The notes beneath the pieces are model-generated. The model did not search any database. It was not told the DNA's origin and was given only the letters and a program-made list of their open reading frames with translations. Below are positions 44,248 through 53,460 of a stretch of 64,000 bases of DNA, one piece after another. The position numbers and the translations under genes are program-made. The stretch covers positions 62,001 to 126,000 of the forward strand of contig NZ_SMAJ01000001.1 of NCBI RefSeq assembly GCF_004346225.1, written 5' to 3'. Position 1 is the first letter of the stretch; each line of letters begins with the position of its first letter. This DNA comes from Paralcaligenes ureilyticus. Its GTDB lineage: Bacteria; Pseudomonadota; Gammaproteobacteria; Burkholderiales; Burkholderiaceae_B.

Positions 44248-44288
44248 AAATAGGCATTTATATCGTATCACGATATAAATGCCTATTT
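44248..44288. promoter_or_regulatory. 41-bp perfect inverted repeat upstream of the clc gene
   Basis: Two 19-bp arms, 44248-44266 and 44270-44288, flank ATC; the core reads ATATCGT-ATC-ACGATAT. It lies 119 bases upstream of the ClC start and 69 bases past the MarR stop codon. The core resembles MarR/GntR-type operators. It could instead be the MarR transcript-end hairpin, but no clear T-run follows. Confidence 0.6.
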
Positions 44289-44356
44289 CAAACCTTATGG
44301 ACGACTTCGTTCTGGAGAACCCCTATCTGTCGCAATCGTACGACGGCCAAGTCGCG

Positions 44357-44791
44357 TCAATCGTCGAAACGATCCAGCAAACTCACCAAAAGAGGCCGAA
44401 TTGCGCGCAGCTCTTCCAGATGAGCGGCCGACAGCCCGGCCAGTTTTTGCTCGGCCAGCGGGGTCAGCGATACCCGCACGCGACGCCGGTCGGTAGGGTC
44501 CGGCAGACGTGAAACCAGCCCCATGCGCACCAGGCGGCCGACCAGTTCTACCGCGCTGTGGTGACGTATCATCAGGCGTTCGGCCAACTCACCCACGCTC
44601 GGAGACCGAGCCAGGCCTTTAATCGCCAGCAAGGCTTGGTGCTGTTGCGTGGCCAGGCCTTCGGTGACGGCGACCGCTTCGCTAAATACAATAAAACGGC
44701 GCAAGGCGTGCCGAAACGACGCCAACGTTTCATAGTCGGCGTCGCTGAGCTGGCGCGTGGTGTTTTTGGGCAAGGGAGAGGAAGTAGTCAC
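44357..44791 (-). CDS. MarR-family transcriptional regulator
   Basis: 144-aa winged-helix regulator. Features: FSEAVAVTEGLATQQHQALLAIKGLARSPSVGELAERLMIRHHSAVELVGRLVRMGLVSRLPDPTDRRRVRVSLT, the whole HTH plus wing (about residues 37-110). The last helix ends RFDD. The ligand is unknown. The 41-bp palindrome just downstream may be its site. Confidence 0.92.
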   Translation of the reverse strand: MTTSSPLPKNTTRQLSDADYETLASFRHALRRFIVFSEAVAVTEGLATQQHQALLAIKGLARSPSVGELAERLMIRHHSAVELVGRLVRMGLVSRLPDPTDRRRVRVSLTPLAEQKLAGLSAAHLEELRAIRPLLVSLLDRFDD

Positions 44792-44805
44792 GCGCCCATT
44801 CTAAA

Positions 44806-46005
44806 TCACACCAGATCGCAACGCACGGTAATGGGGTGGCTGCGCAAAACCGACATCACGGTATCGTCGACGGTGCCTTCCACATCGGAGATCACATAGC
44901 CGATCTGGCCGCGGGTCTGCAGTTGCTGGCTGACAATGTTCAAACCATGCTCGGCCATCAGATTGCTCAGCGTACCCAGCGCGCCCGGCAGATTGCGGTG
45001 CACATGCAAAATACGCGCCGAGCCGGCGGCCTCCTGATAGGGAATCTCGGGGAAATTGACAGCCCCTTTCGACGTGCCGCTCCGCAAATAGCGCACCAGT
45101 TTTTCCGCCACTTCGCGGCCGATGTTTTCCTGCGATTCCTGCGTGCTGCCGCCTATATGAGGCGTCAGGATCACGTTGCGCATGCCGATGAGGGGGCTGG
45201 CCAGCGGCTCATCCACGTTTTTGGGCTCAGTGGGGAAAACATCCAGCGCCGCGCCCGACAAATGCCCGCTATTCAGGGCGGCATGCAGCGCATCGATATC
45301 AACCACCGTGCCGCGCGACGCGTTGATCAGAATTGCGCCCGGCTTCATGGCGGCCAAGGTTGCGGCATCCATAATATTCTTTGTGCCGCGCCCACCCGGC
45401 ACATGCAGGGTCACCACGTCGGATTGCGCCAGCAGCGCCTCGAGCGAGGTGCAGGCGCGCGCGTTGCCCAGCGGCAGCTTGGCCTCGATATCGTGAAAAA
45501 CCACTCGCATGCCGCAGGTCTCGGCCAGCGTCCCCACCTGCGAACCGATATTGCCGTAGCCAATCACCCCCAGCGTTTTGCCGCGCGCCTCGAACGCGCC
45601 CGTGGCGGATTTGTCCCAGTGCCCCTGATGCACGCGAGCATTCTTCTCAGGAATGCGGCGTAGCAGCAAAATAGCCTCGGCCAGCACCAATTCGGCCACC
45701 GAACGCGTATTCGAAAACGGCGCATTGAAAACCGGCACGCCACGCAACATGGTCGTTTCGAGGTCGACCTGGTTGGTGCCTATGCAAAAACAGCCCACCG
45801 CACGCAAATCGGACAAGTCCGACAGCAAAGCGGCATCAAGATGCGTGCGCGAGCGTATCCCCGCCACCTGCGCGCCCCGCAGGGCTTCGCGCAAGGACTC
45901 GGGCGGCAATGCCGAGGCATGCGCCACAATATCGTTAAAGCCAGCCTCCGCGAAGACTTCCCGGGCGCTAGGGTGGATATTTTCGAACAAAACAATTCGG
46001 GTCAT
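44806..46005 (-). CDS. serA: D-3-phosphoglycerate dehydrogenase SerA
   Basis: 399-aa enzyme starting serine biosynthesis (3-phosphoglycerate to 3-phosphohydroxypyruvate). NAD-binding GVIGYGNIGSQ, catalytic arginine in INASRGTVVD, glutamate and histidine in LTPHIGGSTQESQENI. A C-terminal ACT domain (about 325-399) allows serine feedback. The ATG at 46005 is used; the upstream ATG at 46062 adds a Cys-rich, non-homologous leader. Confidence 0.95.
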   Translation of the reverse strand: MTRIVLFENIHPSAREVFAEAGFNDIVAHASALPPESLREALRGAQVAGIRSRTHLDAALLSDLSDLRAVGCFCIGTNQVDLETTMLRGVPVFNAPFSNTRSVAELVLAEAILLLRRIPEKNARVHQGHWDKSATGAFEARGKTLGVIGYGNIGSQVGTLAETCGMRVVFHDIEAKLPLGNARACTSLEALLAQSDVVTLHVPGGRGTKNIMDAATLAAMKPGAILINASRGTVVDIDALHAALNSGHLSGAALDVFPTEPKNVDEPLASPLIGMRNVILTPHIGGSTQESQENIGREVAEKLVRYLRSGTSKGAVNFPEIPYQEAAGSARILHVHRNLPGALGTLSNLMAEHGLNIVSQQLQTRGQIGYVISDVEGTVDDTVMSVLRSHPITVRCDLV

Positions 46006-46139
46006 GAAGATTCCAAGCAAACAACAAACGATTATTGTGCTGCAACAATTAAGTATAAACACCTACATCCATGCTGGGACAAGGGTTAAAGCGCCCAAAC
46101 TTTCTTGACCGGCTATGAGCGACTGCGCATACTACGGCG

Positions 46140-47375
46140 ATGGAAAGTACCGTGAAAACCCGCTGCTGCATTGTGGGCGGGGGTCCCGCCGGGATAATGC
46201 TTGGCTTGTTGCTGGCGCGTGCCAACGTCGCTACTGTGGTCCTGGAAAAACACGCCGACTTCCTGCGCGACTTCCGCGGCGACACGGTGCATCCATCCAC
46301 CCTCGAAATCCTCACCGAGCTGGGCCTTAAACAACGCTTCGACGCATTGCCGCAACGCCGCATCAACGAAATCGAAGGCTGGTTCGCCGACGGCGCACAT
46401 GTCATGGGCGATTTCCGCGGCCTGAAACCATTCCCCTATATGTCGCTGGTACCGCAATGGGATTTGCTTAATATGCTGGCCGAGGAGGCGCAGCGCCATC
46501 CCAATTTTACCTTGCACATGAACACCGAGGCCACCGGCCTTCTGTATCACGATAATCGTGTCGCCGCAGTGACCGCAACAACACCCGAAGGCGTCCTTCA
46601 TGTGCATGCCGACCTGGTCATCGGCTGCGACGGCCGCCAGTCGTGCTTGCGCGACGCCGCCGCGCTACAGCCTCAAAACCTGGGAGCACCCATGGACGTG
46701 CTCTGGTTCCGCCTGCCCCGACATCCCGACGACCCCGCCGGCACCTACGGAGTCCCGGGAAAAGGCAATTTTCTGGTTTTGCTCAACCGCAACGATTACT
46801 GGCAAGCCGCCTGCGTCATCGCCAAAGGCGGCTCGGCCAGGCTGCGCGCCGACCCCATCGCCGATTTCCGCGCCCGCATTGCACGGCGGGTCCCGTTCCT
46901 GGCCGACCGGATCGATACCTTGGCATCATGGGATGAAGTCAAGCTATTGGAAGTTCGCGTCGACCGGCTGCCGCAATGGCATCGCCCCGGCCTGCTGCTG
47001 ATCGGGGACGCCGCGCACGCCATGTCGCCCATAGGAGGCGTGGGCATCAACCTGGCCATACAGGATGCGGTGGCTGCCGCCAATATCCTGGCGCCGGCGC
47101 TTCTCGCGCCCGGCCTGCCCAACGACGCAACGCTCGCCGCCGTACAGCAACGGCGCCTGCTGCCCACCAAAATCATTCAGGCTATACAAGTACTGTTACA
47201 GCGCCGGATCATCGCGCCGGCACTTGCCTCCCAGGATGACGGCAAGCCAATGAGATTGTCGGGCGTCGTCCGCTTTTTCCTGCGCTCCCGCTTGATCCGC
47301 TCCATCCCTGCGCGGGTATTTGGAAAAGGCTTTCGCCGCGAACATGTTCGATCGCCGCAGCCGCCGGCATCGTAA
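46140..47375 (+). CDS. FAD-dependent monooxygenase (PHBH fold)
   Basis: 411-aa flavin hydroxylase. CIVGGGPAGIMLGLLLARA binds the FAD ADP part, VIGCDGRQS is the DG motif and LLIGDAAHAMSPIGGVGINLAIQDA the GD motif. The substrate is unclear; relatives act on aromatic rings. Monocistronic, divergent from serA. Confidence 0.9.
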   Translation: MESTVKTRCCIVGGGPAGIMLGLLLARANVATVVLEKHADFLRDFRGDTVHPSTLEILTELGLKQRFDALPQRRINEIEGWFADGAHVMGDFRGLKPFPYMSLVPQWDLLNMLAEEAQRHPNFTLHMNTEATGLLYHDNRVAAVTATTPEGVLHVHADLVIGCDGRQSCLRDAAALQPQNLGAPMDVLWFRLPRHPDDPAGTYGVPGKGNFLVLLNRNDYWQAACVIAKGGSARLRADPIADFRARIARRVPFLADRIDTLASWDEVKLLEVRVDRLPQWHRPGLLLIGDAAHAMSPIGGVGINLAIQDAVAAANILAPALLAPGLPNDATLAAVQQRRLLPTKIIQAIQVLLQRRIIAPALASQDDGKPMRLSGVVRFFLRSRLIRSIPARVFGKGFRREHVRSPQPPAS

Positions 47376-47390
47376 GCCCAACGGCCGTGT

Positions 47391-48155
47391 TCAGACCTGT
47401 CTCATGTACAAGCTGGGCGCAAACCCCATGGATTTCTTGAACATGGTGGAAAACGACGAAGGGCTTTCATAACCCATGTCCAGGGCAATAGCCGTCACGC
47501 TCTGTCCGAGCGACAAGCGAGACAGGGCCACAAAAACACAGGCCTGCTGGCGCCAGCTCATGAATGTCATGCCGGTGCTGGCCAAGAACCGACGATAAAA
47601 CGTGCGCTCGCTGACATGCAGCCGCCGAGCCCACTCTTGCGGCGTGGCCGTCTGGACGGGCGCCTTGTAAAAAGCCTGGCACAGCCTGGCCAGCTGCGGG
47701 TCCTTCGGCATGGGCAGATGCAAAGGCACAACGGGCTGGATGCACGCCTCTTGCAACAACATTTTCATCAATAAGCCATCACGCAGGTCCGGTTCATAAA
47801 GCAGCGGCACCTTGATGGCTTCGCGAATCAATTCCTTCAAGAACGGCGGCACCTCGATAACCTGGCATTTCTGCGGCGGATTGGCCAAGGCCGCGCTCCT
47901 GAAATACAGGCTGTGCGTGACCACATTGGTCATGGTCAATTGATGAGGTACACCCGCGGGAATCCAGACCGCAAAGCCTGGGGGAACAATCCAGGTCCCG
48001 AATTTCGTGTCCAACTGCATGGTGCCGGTAGCGCCGTAAAGCAGCTGTACGCGCCGATGCGAATGCGTATCGACGATCTGTCCATTGGGGTACACGGACT
48101 CCAGCGCAATCACATCGCGGTCCGTGTCTTCCACCGTGTCTATGTGTCTGGGCAT
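47391..48155 (-). CDS. AraC-family transcriptional regulator
   Basis: 254-aa regulator with an N-terminal cupin (HSHRRVQLLYGATGTMQL, PPGFAVWIPAGVPHQL) and a C-terminal double HTH (EWARRLHVSERTFYRRFLASTGMTFMSWRQQA then SVTAIALDMGYESPSSFSTMFKKSMG). It is divergent from the Fsr-type efflux gene and likely controls it. Confidence 0.92.
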   Translation of the reverse strand: MPRHIDTVEDTDRDVIALESVYPNGQIVDTHSHRRVQLLYGATGTMQLDTKFGTWIVPPGFAVWIPAGVPHQLTMTNVVTHSLYFRSAALANPPQKCQVIEVPPFLKELIREAIKVPLLYEPDLRDGLLMKMLLQEACIQPVVPLHLPMPKDPQLARLCQAFYKAPVQTATPQEWARRLHVSERTFYRRFLASTGMTFMSWRQQACVFVALSRLSLGQSVTAIALDMGYESPSSFSTMFKKSMGFAPSLYMRQV

Positions 48156-48183
48156 TTCGTATGGCTGAAATTCAATGATGTTT

Positions 48184-48229
48184 GTCTTAGATTATAAAGA
48201 CAGTCAGCCCAGTCTTGCTTATAGTCTAA
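48184..48229. promoter_or_regulatory. Candidate AraC-type operator between regulator and efflux gene
   Basis: Two related 12-13 base segments, GTCTTAGATTATA (48184-48196) and GTCTTGCTTATA (48212-48223), form a direct repeat spaced 28 bases apart, and the same DNA can also be read as an inverted repeat from TTAGA (48187) to TCTAA (48229). Direct repeats at this spacing suit AraC-family sites. Confidence 0.5.
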
Positions 48230-48276
48230 AAATCAACGGGCATTCTTCGCTGGCCTGACTCCACGGAATCCAAAAA

Positions 48277-49500
48277 ATGAATCAAGCAACGGCGCAAGTC
48301 GCGCCCACTCCACCCGGAGTGGCTTATGGCGTGCTGGGCGCGATCAGCGTATCGCACCTGTTGAACGACATGATGCAGTCGGTGTTGCTGGCGCTCTACC
48401 CGGTATTCCAGAGCCACTTCAACTTAAGCTTTGCCCAGGTGGGCGTCATTACCCTGGCGTTTCAATTTTCCTCGTCGCTGCTGCAGCCCCTGATCGGTTT
48501 TTTCACCGATAAGCGCCCTCTGCCGTTTTCCTTGCCCATGGGAATGGGGTTTACCTTCGCAGGACTGATTCTGTTGTCCCAGTCATGGAACTTTCCCAGC
48601 ACCGTGGCCGCCGCCATGCTGATCGGCATGGGCTCGTCGGTGTTCCATCCCGAATCGTCACGCGTGGCGCGCATGGCGTCGGCGGGCCACCATGGCCTGG
48701 CCCAATCCATCTTCCAAGTGGGCGGCAATATCGGCTCATCCATCGGGCCCCTGCTGGCGGCGCTGATCATCGTACCGTTCGGACAAGGCAGCGTGGCCTG
48801 GGTGTCGCTGGCGGCCCTGCTCGCCATGCTTATTTTGTACCGCGTCGGCCGCTGGTATTCGACAAACCTGACCGGCACGCGCGGGCGCACCAGCCTGGGC
48901 AAGACAGACACCGGCCTGACGCGCAAGCAGGTTATCGGCGCCCTGTCTGTTTTGATGCTGCTGGTGTTTTCAAAATTCTTTTATCTCTCCGGCCTGAACA
49001 GCTACTTCACCTTTTACCTGATGCACCATTTCGGCGTCTCGATTCAGTTTTCCCAGTATTGCCTGTTCGTCTTCCTGGTAGGCGTAGCCATCGGCACCAT
49101 TACGGGCGGCCCGATAGGCGATCGCATCGGCCGCAAGCGGATCATCTGGGGTTCCATCCTGGGCGCGGCTCCCTTTACCCTGCTCCTGCCTTTTGTCAGC
49201 CTGTTCTGGACCGTCGTGCTGGTTTTCATCATCGGCGTCGTCATCGCCTCGGCATTCCCCGCTATCGTGGTTTATGCGCAAGAACTGGTGCCAGGCAAAA
49301 TCGGCACCATTTCCGGCCTGTTTTTCGGCTTCGCCTTTGGCATGGCCGGCATAGGCGCCGCTGTGCTGGGCATGCTTGCCGACGCAACCAGCATCGAATT
49401 CGTCTACCACGTCTGCGCCTACCTGCCCCTGATCGGAATTGCCGCCTTCTGGCTGCCCAATATGAATCGCAATAACAAGAAGCGCGCAGGCGCGGTTTAG
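48277..49500 (+). CDS. fsr: MFS efflux protein, fosmidomycin-resistance (Fsr) family
   Basis: 407-aa, twelve-helix permease. Family features: ISVSHLLNDMMQSVLLALYPVF at the start, LQPLIGFFTDKRPLPFSLPMGMGFT, GMGSSVFHPESSRVARMASAGHHGLAQSIFQVGGNIGSSIGPLL. The real substrate is uncertain. Its divergent AraC regulator suggests inducible export. Confidence 0.9.
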   Translation: MNQATAQVAPTPPGVAYGVLGAISVSHLLNDMMQSVLLALYPVFQSHFNLSFAQVGVITLAFQFSSSLLQPLIGFFTDKRPLPFSLPMGMGFTFAGLILLSQSWNFPSTVAAAMLIGMGSSVFHPESSRVARMASAGHHGLAQSIFQVGGNIGSSIGPLLAALIIVPFGQGSVAWVSLAALLAMLILYRVGRWYSTNLTGTRGRTSLGKTDTGLTRKQVIGALSVLMLLVFSKFFYLSGLNSYFTFYLMHHFGVSIQFSQYCLFVFLVGVAIGTITGGPIGDRIGRKRIIWGSILGAAPFTLLLPFVSLFWTVVLVFIIGVVIASAFPAIVVYAQELVPGKIGTISGLFFGFAFGMAGIGAAVLGMLADATSIEFVYHVCAYLPLIGIAAFWLPNMNRNNKKRAGAV

Positions 49501-49509
49501 CGGCAACCC

Positions 49510-49598
49510 TGTGGCGCCACCCCTTGTGGGTGGCAAAACCGTAACGATCAGAGATCGGTTACCTTGCGTAGATGGCAGCCACAAGGGCCGCCGCTACA
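49510..49598. repeat. REP-like palindromes (2 copies)
   Basis: 49510-49534 is reverse with GCCACCC/GGGTGGC arms; 49572-49598 is forward with GGCAGCC arms and one mismatch (GGCCGCC). Confidence 0.88.
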
Positions 49599-49676
49599 CC
49601 ATGCTTGCGCTTGACCTTCACAATATAGGAAGGCGCAAAATGGTTCTTTACCCGAACCATGCCAAGGATCAAGCTC

Positions 49677-51245
49677 ATGAGTCGCCGCGATTTCCTGACC
49701 AAGACACTCGCCGCCCCTGCCATCGCCGCCTTCGCGTCGCGGCTATCGGCCCAAGGCATGCCCGGCATGCACGACATGTCTCACGGCATGTCCATGGGTG
49801 CCATGGGAATGCAACACCGTATGCCCATGATGGGCCAATCCACGGACAAACTGGCCGGACCCACTGCGCTGGCCAGTGGTGCCACGTTGCGCCAGCTCCC
49901 CAGGCTCGCCAATCAAAGCAAACAGCCAGGTCAGTTTCGCGCCACATTGACAGCCCAACCCCGCTCCGTTGCGCTGCTGGCCAACCCGACCGGTCCGGCC
50001 ACCGAAATGTGGCTGTATAACGAAGACACGGTGGCGCCCCTGATCGACGTCTTCGAAGGCGACCGGATCGAAATCACCTTCGTCAACCACCTGCCCCAAC
50101 CGTCCACTATCCATTGGCACGGCCTGCCCGTGCCCAGCGACCAGGACGGCAACCCGGACGCCATGGTCGAACCCGGCGGCACGCGCATCTATACCTTCAC
50201 GCTGCCCCTGGGCAGCTCGGGCACCTACTGGTACCACCCGCACCCGCATCGACTTTCCAGCGAACAGGTATTCCGCGGCCTGGCGGGCCCGATCATCGTC
50301 AGAGCCAAAAACGATCCCCTGGCCACATACCCGGAACGGCATCTGTTCATATCCGACCTGAAGCTGCTGGCCGATGGCGTCATCCCGCCCAACACCATGA
50401 TGGACTGGATGAATGGCCGCGAGGGGCAATACGTCTTGCTGAACGGCCAGCATCAACCGCGAATTCAACTCAACGGCAACGAGCGCTGGCGTATATGGAA
50501 TGCCTGCAACGCCCGCTATGTGCGCCTGAGCCTGAACAGCCACACCTTTAGCCAAGTGGGCACCGATGGCGGCTTATTGACCCATGCCGTCCACGACCTG
50601 AAGGACATCGTGCTGGCACCCGCCGAACGGGCCGAACTGATCGTATCCGCTCCGCCCCAACCCACATCGTTCCTGCTCACCGCCGCGCCCTACGATCGCA
50701 AGAAAATGACCATGGGCCACGGCAGCCCCTCCGACGACCCCACCATCGTTCTGGCCCAGATCAAGACATCGAACGCTCAGCCGCTGCACCTGCCCGACCG
50801 CCTGCGAGACATCGCCCCCCTGGACAAGCCCACCGCCACAAAGAAAATCGTGTTCTCCGAAAAAATGAACATGCTGGCCATGGGAATGAACCACGATGGC
50901 TTTCCCTCCGGGATGGAATTCCTCCTCAACGGCCGCAGCTTTGCCATGGGCCGCATCGACCAGGAAAGCCGCAAAGACGAAGTCGAACTATGGGAGATCG
51001 TCAACCACTCCGACATGGACCACCCCTTCCATATTCATGGCGCCCAATTTCAAATAGTCGAACGTGAACACAAAGGGCAGATCACACCCGAACCCATACT
51101 GGCCTGGAAAGACACGGCCAATGTACGCCCCGATGAAACAGTGCGCCTGAAGATCGTGCAAACACTGACAGGCAAGCGCATGTACCATTGCCACATACTC
51201 GAACACGAAGACCTGGGAATGATGGGCATCGTAAACGTCGTATAA
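49677..51245 (+). CDS. Multicopper oxidase (periplasmic, Tat-exported)
   Basis: 522-aa cupredoxin oxidase. A twin-arginine signal MSRRDFLTKTLAAPAIAAFA is followed by a Met/His-rich stretch (residues ~27-54) likely to bind copper. Copper motifs: IHWHGLP, YWYHPHPHR, HPFHIHG and HCHILEHEDLGMM, giving type 1, 2 and 3 sites. Start at 49677 has AAGGA eight bases upstream. Probable role in copper tolerance or phenol/metal oxidation; no other cop genes are adjacent. Confidence 0.92.
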   Translation: MSRRDFLTKTLAAPAIAAFASRLSAQGMPGMHDMSHGMSMGAMGMQHRMPMMGQSTDKLAGPTALASGATLRQLPRLANQSKQPGQFRATLTAQPRSVALLANPTGPATEMWLYNEDTVAPLIDVFEGDRIEITFVNHLPQPSTIHWHGLPVPSDQDGNPDAMVEPGGTRIYTFTLPLGSSGTYWYHPHPHRLSSEQVFRGLAGPIIVRAKNDPLATYPERHLFISDLKLLADGVIPPNTMMDWMNGREGQYVLLNGQHQPRIQLNGNERWRIWNACNARYVRLSLNSHTFSQVGTDGGLLTHAVHDLKDIVLAPAERAELIVSAPPQPTSFLLTAAPYDRKKMTMGHGSPSDDPTIVLAQIKTSNAQPLHLPDRLRDIAPLDKPTATKKIVFSEKMNMLAMGMNHDGFPSGMEFLLNGRSFAMGRIDQESRKDEVELWEIVNHSDMDHPFHIHGAQFQIVEREHKGQITPEPILAWKDTANVRPDETVRLKIVQTLTGKRMYHCHILEHEDLGMMGIVNVV

Positions 51246-51278
51246 GAAGAGCAAAGACATATCCGCACCGGAATCCCA

Positions 51279-51413
51279 TGGCACCCACAAGGGGTGCCGC
51301 TACAAACACGTACCCGTCAATCATGTAGCGGCAGCCCTTGTGGCTGCCATCGGCGTTCTATAAATACCGCGACGATTTCCAACGATTTGGCAGCCACAAG
51401 GGCTGCCGCTACA
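51279..51413. repeat. REP-like palindrome cluster (3 copies)
   Basis: 51279-51304 (forward, GGCACCC arms), 51324-51350 (reverse, GGCAGCC arms) and 51388-51413 (forward, GGCAGCC arms). The last two form an inverted pair. Confidence 0.9.
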
Positions 51414-51470
51414 TTAATGACGGTCACGTCATCCAAATCGCCAACACCCCCACAAACATCCACAAAACGA

Positions 51471-51700
51471 GCGTCGTGGGCGGTCAAGGTGGGGCGGGCG
51501 ATTCGGGCACGCCGCGCGCAGGGCCGGCTTCGGGGATTCAAGGCGTGCGCTGTTTGAGTGGGACGATTGCGAATAGCCCAGTGGGCTATTCGCCCCACGA
51601 GTTCGCACGCCGCCCCGAAGCCGGTCCTGCGCGCGGGAAGTTCTGGCGCAGCCAGAACCGTGCCCGTCAGAGCCCGATCCACCTTGACTGACCACGGCGC
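51471..51700. repeat. Nested palindrome P3
   Basis: 230-bp structure. Outer arms GCGTCGTGGGCGGTCAAGG and complement match P1, and GGGGCTAGAAGGTTTT follows as in P1. Inside are middle arms (GCGCGCAGGGCCGGCTTCGG and complement), a central stem GCGAATAGCCC/GGGCTATTCGC as in P2, and a side hairpin GTTCTGGCGCAGCCAGAAC. P3 thus combines the P1 frame with a P2-like core. Confidence 0.85.
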
Positions 51701-51757
51701 GGGGCTAGAAGGTTTTAAGCGGATAGGGTTGATACGAAAAATGCCACCTGCAGCGAA

Positions 51758-51782
51758 TGCCACCCACAAGGGGTGGCGCTAC
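51758..51782 (+). repeat. REP-like palindrome with partial tail repeat
   Basis: Forward copy with GCCACCC/GGGTGGC arms; the tail GGTGGCGCTAC is repeated at once (to 51795), a small tandem slip. Confidence 0.85.
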
Positions 51783-51945
51783 GGGTGGCGCTACAGGGCA
51801 CCGCTACCGAACCGTTACAACTTCACAACAACAAACACCGCCTAATCGGTAGAATTTCAATAAGCCACAGGCCGATAGCGTCACACCGCATCGAACCCGC
51901 AAACCACCGGCAATCCTGCCATCGGCCTCAAAAGGGACCACCACC

Positions 51946-52587
51946 ATGAGCACCCAGCCCCGCGTCACCTTCTTCCACTCCCCCAACACCCGCTCCAGCG
52001 GCGCACTGGCACTCTTCGAAGAACTCGGCGTAGCCTACGACCTGCACCTGCTCAACATGAAAAAGGGTGAACAGCGCCAACCCGAATACCTGGCCATCAA
52101 CCCCATGGGCAAAGTGCCCGCCATCCTGCACGGCAACGCCCTCGTTACCGAACAACCCGCCGTATTCATGTACCTGGCCGATCTCTACCCACAGGCAAAA
52201 CTCGCACCCCCAATCGGCGACCCGCTGCGCGGACCCTACCTGCGCTGGATGGTGTATTACGGCTCATGCTTCGAACCCGCGCTGATCGACCGTGCCCAGC
52301 AAAACACGCCGGCCAAGCCGTCCACGTCGCCCTACGGCGACTACGACACCATGCTGAAAACGCTTACCGACCAGTTGCAACCCGGTCCATGGCTGCTAGG
52401 CGACACTTTCACAGCCGCCGACGTGCTGTGGGGCACCGCGCTGGACTGGACCACCCGATTCAAACTGGTCCCCGAAACTCCGACCATCCGCAACTACATC
52501 GAGCGCGTAACATCACGTCCGGCCGTAACCCGTGCCCGGGAAAAAGATACGGCAATGGCCGCTGCGCAAGAAAGCGGCACCAATTAA
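51946..52587 (+). CDS. Glutathione S-transferase family protein
   Basis: 213-aa thioredoxin-fold GST. N-terminal domain: RVTFFHSPNTRSSGALALFEELGVAYDLHLLN, with the glutathione-site MGKVPAILHGNALVTEQPAVFMYLADLYP. The all-helical C-terminal domain contains LLGDTFTAADVLWGTALDW. Substrate unknown. Confidence 0.92.
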   Translation: MSTQPRVTFFHSPNTRSSGALALFEELGVAYDLHLLNMKKGEQRQPEYLAINPMGKVPAILHGNALVTEQPAVFMYLADLYPQAKLAPPIGDPLRGPYLRWMVYYGSCFEPALIDRAQQNTPAKPSTSPYGDYDTMLKTLTDQLQPGPWLLGDTFTAADVLWGTALDWTTRFKLVPETPTIRNYIERVTSRPAVTRAREKDTAMAAAQESGTN

Positions 52588-52617
52588 AAAATACCCCTAA
52601 ACCAGTGACATATATCT

Positions 52618-53451
52618 GTGAACCAAACCAACGAGAAAACCGTGAAACCCAGCAAAGTTATCCTGATCATTATTGATGGTTTGGCATGGCAGGTCGCCCA
52701 CGACGGCATGGGCCACTTGCAAGGGTTGTGCGAAGCGGGCCGGGCCAGCCTCTATCAACTTGAATGCGCCTTGCCGTCGCTGTCGCGCCCGCTCTACGAG
52801 TGCATCCTGACCGGCGTTCCGCCCGTCGACAGCGGTATCGTCCACAACGACGTCAATCGTTTATCCAACCAGCAGAGCCTGTTTCACCTGGCCCGCGCCG
52901 CCGGACTCACGACCGCCGCCGCCACCTATCATTGGTTCAGCGAACTCTACAACCGCTCGCCCTACGTGCCGGTACGCGATCGCTACACAGACGACCCCGC
53001 GCTGCCGATCCAACATGGCATCTTCTACCACGGCAACGATTACCCCGATGACCATCTACTGGTCGACGCGGAAACGCTGCGCCAGCGACACGACCCGGAT
53101 TTTCTGTTGATCCACCCCATGAGCCTGGACGACACCGGCCATCATCACGGCTTTGACAGCCACCAATACCGCAACGCAGCGCGACGCGTCGACAGTGTGC
53201 TGGCGGAATATATCCCCGCGTGGCTAGCCGCCGACTACCAAGTGATGGTCACCAGCGACCACGGCATGAACAATGACTGCAACCACGGCGGCATCCTCCC
53301 CGAAGAACGTCAAGTGCCGCTATTCCTGGCGGGCAGCCGCTTCAGCCATCACCCCGGAATTCATGCGCGGCAAACCGAAATTTGCGGCATTGCCGCCGAT
53401 TTGCTGGGCATCGAGCATTCCAAGCAACACAATGCGGGGCTGCTTTTGTGA
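52618..53451 (+). CDS. Alkaline phosphatase superfamily phosphodiesterase/pyrophosphatase-like protein
   Basis: 277-aa metal-dependent hydrolase. LIIIDGLAW provides the first metal aspartate, LSRPLYECILTGVPP the nucleophile region, HPMSLDDTGHHHGFDS and VTSDHGMNNDCNHGG the other metal ligands. No signal peptide is seen, so it may act in the cytoplasm. It starts with GTG at 52618, or possibly a second GTG 24 bases later. The substrate is unknown. Confidence 0.85.
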   Translation: MNQTNEKTVKPSKVILIIIDGLAWQVAHDGMGHLQGLCEAGRASLYQLECALPSLSRPLYECILTGVPPVDSGIVHNDVNRLSNQQSLFHLARAAGLTTAAATYHWFSELYNRSPYVPVRDRYTDDPALPIQHGIFYHGNDYPDDHLLVDAETLRQRHDPDFLLIHPMSLDDTGHHHGFDSHQYRNAARRVDSVLAEYIPAWLAADYQVMVTSDHGMNNDCNHGGILPEERQVPLFLAGSRFSHHPGIHARQTEICGIAADLLGIEHSKQHNAGLLL

Positions 53452-53460
53452 GATGGAAGC

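Larger units (their letters stand above)
51246..51945. other. Repeat-rich spacer between multicopper oxidase and GST genes
   Basis: 700 bases containing four REP-like copies and palindrome P3, listed separately. The final ~120 bases should hold the GST promoter. Short reading frames here come from the palindromes and are not supported. Confidence 0.75.

Noticed and set aside
51429-51845. ORFs of 88-150 aa in the P3 region
   Set aside because: They share the same short peptides as P2 frames (for example RGANSP.GYSQ), caused by the common DNA core, not by a protein.
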